NCBI GenBank assembly: GCA_046732895.1
Contig: JBKPNZ010000046.1
Location: 1-14,982 of the forward strand
DNA length: 14,982 nucleotides
DNA from: JBKPNZ01 sp046732895
GTDB taxonomy: Bacteria; Actinomycetota; Thermoleophilia; Solirubrobacterales; 70-9
Direction of reading: 5' to 3'
Shown here: positions 13,079-14,982 of the stretch, piece after piece
Layout of the letters: every line of letters starts with the position of its first letter
How positions within the stretch are numbered: the stretch's first letter is position 1
Made by a program: the position numbers and the translations under genes
Notes under the pieces: model-generated
The model's database searches: none
What the model was told of the DNA's origin: nothing
The model's input: the letters and a program-made list of their open reading frames with translations, nothing else

Positions 13079-14982
13079 CAGCCCTCGGCCTCGCCGGGTG
13101 CGACCCTCGGGGGCAACGAGGGTTCGACGCGCAGCAGGCGCGCGGGCCAGTGCGGCAGCCACCAGTTCCAGCGGCCCATCAGGGAGATCACCGCCGGCAC
13201 GATCAATGCCCGGATCACCGTCGCGTCGAGCAGGATGCCGGCGGCGAGTCCCGTGGCGAACATCTTCACGTCGGTCTCCGGGCCGGAGGCCATCGACATG
13301 AACGCCAGGAACAGGATGAGCGCCGCGCTCGTCACGAGCCGCCCGGTTCTCCCGATCCCCTGAATCACCGCGACATCGGTCGATCCGGTGCGGTCGTACT
13401 CCTCCCGCATCCGCGACAGGATGAAGACCTCGTAGTCCATCGACAGGCCGAACAGGAACGCGAAGATGATCAGCGGCATCCACGACGAGATCTCTCCGGT
13501 CGCCTGGATCCCCCAGATCGCGTCCGAGCCATGGCCCTCCTGCCAGACGAGGACGAGGACGCCCCACGCCGCGGCGACGCTGAGGATGTTGAGGATGATC
13601 GCCTTCAGCGGGAGCAGGAGCGAGCGGAAGGCACGCGCCAGCAGGATGAAGGTGGAGATCGCGATCAGCGCGATCATGAGCGGGAAGCTCCCGTAGACCG
13701 CATCCGTGAAGTCGTCGTTCGCGGCCGGCTGGCCACCGACCCGGACATCTGGACCGGCGGAGTGGGCAACGCTTCGAACCTGGTCAAGCGAGTTCGAGCC
13801 CAGGTCGGTCGCGGTATCCGAGATCGGGATCGCCTCGACGATGGCGGACCCCTGCCGCTGCCATTCGTTGCCGGTGGGAGCGACGGCACCGTGGATCCCG
13901 GGGATGTCGCGCAGGTCCGTTGCGACCCTGTCCGGGTTGGTCGAGCCGCCGACGAGGATCTCGTGCGGCAGAAGTGCGCCCTCGCCGATGCCGGAGTCCT
14001 CGAGCGCCGTGAGCCCTTCCTTGGCGTCGCCGGACTTCGCGATCGTGTCCGCGTCACCCGGGCCGAGGCGCAGGTTCGTCGCGGCGAACGCGAGCGCCAC
14101 GATCACGAGCATGCCGGCGCCGGCCGCGACCCAGCGCCGGCGTGAGACAGCCTGAGCCCAGCGCGTCCATGCGCGGCTCGCACGGTCGTCGGTGCGGCGG
14201 TGAGGCCAATCGAGCCGCGTGCCGATCGTTGCGAGCACGACGGGCAGCAGCGTGATCGCCACGATCACCGAGACCAGCGGGATCAGCATCCCGCCGTAGC
14301 CCATCGAGCGCAGGAACGGCAGCGGCAGAGCGATCAGCGCCAGCAGGCCGATGGCGACGGTGATGCCGCTGAACACAACAGCGCGGCCGGCTGTCTCCAT
14401 GGCCTTCTGCACGGCCTCGTCGCCGCTGCGCCCGTGTGCGCGCTCCTCACGCCATCGCGACACGACCAGGAGCGAGTAGTCGATCGCCACGCCCAGGCCG
14501 ACGAGGGCGATCAGGAACTGGACGATCGGCGAGACGTCGGTCAGCTCGGTCAGTCCCAGCAGGAGCAGGAACGTGGTCATGATCGACGCGATGGCCATCA
14601 TGATCGGGACGATCGCCAGGAACGAGGCGAAGACGAATGCCAGGACGGCGAGGGCGCCGACGCCGCCCAGGACCGCCTCGATCAGCACGCCGGGGCCGTC
14701 GCTGCCGCCGCTTGACTGCTGAAGGGCGTCGAAGCCGGTCAGGTGGACCGGCTGGCCGGCAACGGTCGCATCCTCGAGCGCCGCGCGGGCGGACTTCTCG
14801 GCCTCCGGATTCTCCCCGAACTGCTCGTTGGGATCCGGCCGCGGGTAGACGAGGGCAAACGTGGTGCGCCCGTCGTCGGAAACGAAAGCGTCGTCGCCCG
14901 TCGACGCGTAGGAGGCCACGCGCGCGCCGGGCAGAGCCTTCTGGAGGCGCTCGTCGATGCCGCTCAGATCCTTGTCGACGCC
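13078..14982 (-). CDS. MMPL/RND family transporter, 5'-truncated
   Basis: The frame is open to the right edge, so the N-terminus lies outside; GTG 14919 is internal (family-like sequence ...LPGARVASYAST continues across it). About 634 residues are visible. They cover the end of the first extracytoplasmic domain, the first membrane block, the second extracytoplasmic domain and the second membrane block. Both proton-relay Asp-Tyr pairs are present: GVAIDYSLLVVSRWREE (Asp codon at 14481-14479) and FGLSMDYEVFILSRMREEY (Asp codon at 13437-13435). MMPL pumps use the proton gradient to move lipids, glycolipids or drugs across the membrane. A hairpin of heptamer repeats follows the stop. It lies next to two glycosyltransferase units, so an envelope-lipid cargo is plausible but unproven. 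Confidence 0.93.
   Translation of the reverse strand, partial: GVDKDLSGIDERLQKALPGARVASYASTGDDAFVSDDGRTTFALVYPRPDPNEQFGENPEAEKSARAALEDATVAGQPVHLTGFDALQQSSGGSDGPGVLIEAVLGGVGALAVLAFVFASFLAIVPIMMAIASIMTTFLLLLGLTELTDVSPIVQFLIALVGLGVAIDYSLLVVSRWREERAHGRSGDEAVQKAMETAGRAVVFSGITVAIGLLALIALPLPFLRSMGYGGMLIPLVSVIVAITLLPVVLATIGTRLDWPHRRTDDRASRAWTRWAQAVSRRRWVAAGAGMLVIVALAFAATNLRLGPGDADTIAKSGDAKEGLTALEDSGIGEGALLPHEILVGGSTNPDRVATDLRDIPGIHGAVAPTGNEWQRQGSAIVEAIPISDTATDLGSNSLDQVRSVAHSAGPDVRVGGQPAANDDFTDAVYGSFPLMIALIAISTFILLARAFRSLLLPLKAIILNILSVAAAWGVLVLVWQEGHGSDAIWGIQATGEISSWMPLIIFAFLFGLSMDYEVFILSRMREEYDRTGSTDVAVIQGIGRTGRLVTSAALILFLAFMSMASGPETDVKMFATGLAAGILLDATVIRALIVPAVISLMGRWNWWLPHWPARLLRVEPSLPPRVAPGEAEG

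Noticed and set aside
13150..14145. 331-residue plus-strand frame
   Set aside because: Antisense to MMPL, low-complexity Arg/Asp/His/Gln composition.

Overview
The window is very GC-rich, gene-dense bacterial chromosome that uses GTG and TTG starts freely. The vegetative sigma factor, the family-5 (UDGb) uracil-DNA glycosylase, FolE2, the GT2/DUF2304 pair, the MMPL exporter and the many genes with a -10-like hexamer 6-9 bases before the start codon together suggest an actinobacterium. Thermoleophilia (Solirubrobacterales/Gaiellales-like) is my best guess. That placement is inference from protein style, not from a database match.

Layout. Positions 3-389 hold the 3' part of an Lrp/AsnC regulator, which runs towards a tRNA-Tyr(GTA) gene on the minus strand (419-502). 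Positions 621-4738 are a divergent module: a MerR-type regulator (minus), then a 621-residue polytopic membrane protein of no family I recognise with an extracytoplasmic C-terminal domain, then a flavin-containing monooxygenase joined by a one-base stop/start overlap. The 51-bp gap between regulator and operon carries two mirror-image promoters and repeated TGTNACA-like motifs. A small coiled-coil protein (4778-5131) meets rpoD (5128-6300, minus) tail to tail at a shared CTAG.

Positions 6500-9405 are housekeeping: FolE2 (Zn-independent GTP cyclohydrolase), PgsA and family-5 uracil-DNA glycosylase (both minus), and a hotdog acyl-CoA thioesterase. At 9430 a perfect CsoR/CstR-type palindrome overlaps the -10 of an ArsP_1/DUF318 permease fused to a YHS metal-binding domain (9462-10730). 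This is a probable metal or sulfur stress efflux gene.

Positions 10708-14982 are envelope genes: a DPM1-like GT2 plus its DUF2304 partner (overlapping operon), a second rhamnosyltransferase-like GT2 on the opposite strand whose 3' end overlaps DUF2304 by 69 bp, and the C-terminal ~634 residues of an MMPL transporter that enters from the right edge. Heptanucleotide AGTARGC repeats lie at both ends of the second GT2; those between it and MMPL form a long hairpin.

Most attractive for novelty: the MerR/membrane protein/monooxygenase module with its symmetric operator, the CsoR-box permease-YHS fusion, and the heptamer repeats bracketing a glycosyltransferase. No CRISPR array, insertion sequence or prophage was seen. 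No stretch over about 300 bases lacks a gene.
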